DNA of 22,490 nt from JBKEBX01 sp047974615 (lineage in GTDB: Bacteria > Bacillota > Clostridia > Lachnospirales > CAMZNU01). Shown piece by piece: positions 22,374-22,490 of this stretch (position 1 is its first letter; each line of letters opens with the position of its first letter). The notes under the pieces are model-generated. The model searched no databases. It worked only from the letters and a program-made list of their open reading frames with translations, and was not told the DNA's origin. The translations under genes were made by a program, and so were the position numbers. The stretch spans positions 1 through 22,490 of the forward strand of contig JBKECM010000083.1 of NCBI GenBank assembly GCA_047974615.1, read 5' to 3'.

Positions 22374-22490
22374 GGCAACCTCTAAAAACCCCATTATTTT
22401 TAATTTTCTATAAATTTTCAAAATTTCTGCGTCAGCTTCTCCTAGCAGAAACACGCTGTTATGCGTTGTCGAAGCTTTCTTGAACTATTT
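22374..22490. mobile_element. Possible end of a mobile or repeated element (runs off the window)
   Basis: From 22374 the sequence changes character: GGCAACCTCTAAAAACCCC (22374-22392) looks like an insertion-sequence end, followed by an A/T block and then a distinctly GC-richer segment (about 22428-22481) unlike the surrounding DNA. Within it AGCTTC (22434-22439) and GAAGCT (22471-22476) form an inverted repeat. No complete gene is visible; a minus-strand frame open from about 22484 has no start or recognised motif. The second end and any target duplication would lie outside the window, so the assignment is tentative. Nothing else is visible between 22331 and 22373 beyond the leader of the RlmH-type gene. 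Confidence 0.3.

Overview
The window comes from an AT-rich, low-GC Gram-positive bacterium of the Clostridia, probably a Lachnospirales-type anaerobe. The evidence is strong AGGAGG-type ribosome binding sites, a WalRK/YycHI cell-wall regulatory cluster, a DUF6145-like protein between birA and coaX, and a PBSX-like prophage lysis module. No tRNA, rRNA or CRISPR array is visible.

Layout. (1) 1-3010, plus strand: the right end of a prophage. It holds the tail of an XkdW-like protein, an XkdX-like micro-protein, a baseplate/tail accessory protein, three tightly overlapping small membrane proteins including a holin, and an N-acetylmuramoyl-L-alanine amidase. (2) 3011-5909, plus strand: a YdjI-like SPFH protein and a YdjG-like double zinc-ribbon membrane protein, with an extended -10 promoter, a possible WalR box upstream and a bidirectional terminator. 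(3) 5921-6031: a 93-bp MITE-like element with 11-bp perfect terminal inverted repeats and a 9-bp target duplication, inserted exactly at the stop codon of the next gene. (4) 6025-17047, minus strand: the envelope-homeostasis cluster. In transcription order it is birA, DUF6145-like, coaX, walR, walK, yycH, yycI, then a promoter, murA, walJ, and a second OmpR-type response regulator with its histidine kinase. (5) 17139-21479, minus strand: a Yip1-family membrane protein, an HlyD/MacA-like adaptor, a LolD/MacB-type ATPase and a MacB/FtsX-type permease, with a near-consensus promoter and operator-like palindrome upstream and a strong terminator downstream. (6) 21481-22330, minus strand: two tandem RlmH-related genes. 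(7) 22374-22490: the end of a possible mobile or repeated element.

The most striking feature is the RlmH pair. Ordinary RlmH (about 155-160 residues) is a homodimer that methylates 23S rRNA pseudouridine 1915; one subunit binds SAM and the C-terminal tail of the other completes the active site. Here these two halves sit in two divergent, shortened paralogues. The downstream gene keeps the GGSLG SAM-binding loop but stops before the YHK-type tail. The upstream gene keeps the YHK tail and the KRLSR-type helix but has no GGSLG. They are 13 nt apart in one apparent operon, which predicts an obligate RlmH heterodimer.

Functionally, much of the window concerns the envelope: wall synthesis control (WalRK, YycHI, MurA, WalJ), an extra two-component system, a Yip1/HlyD/ABC export or stress module, and an SPFH/zinc-ribbon membrane pair.
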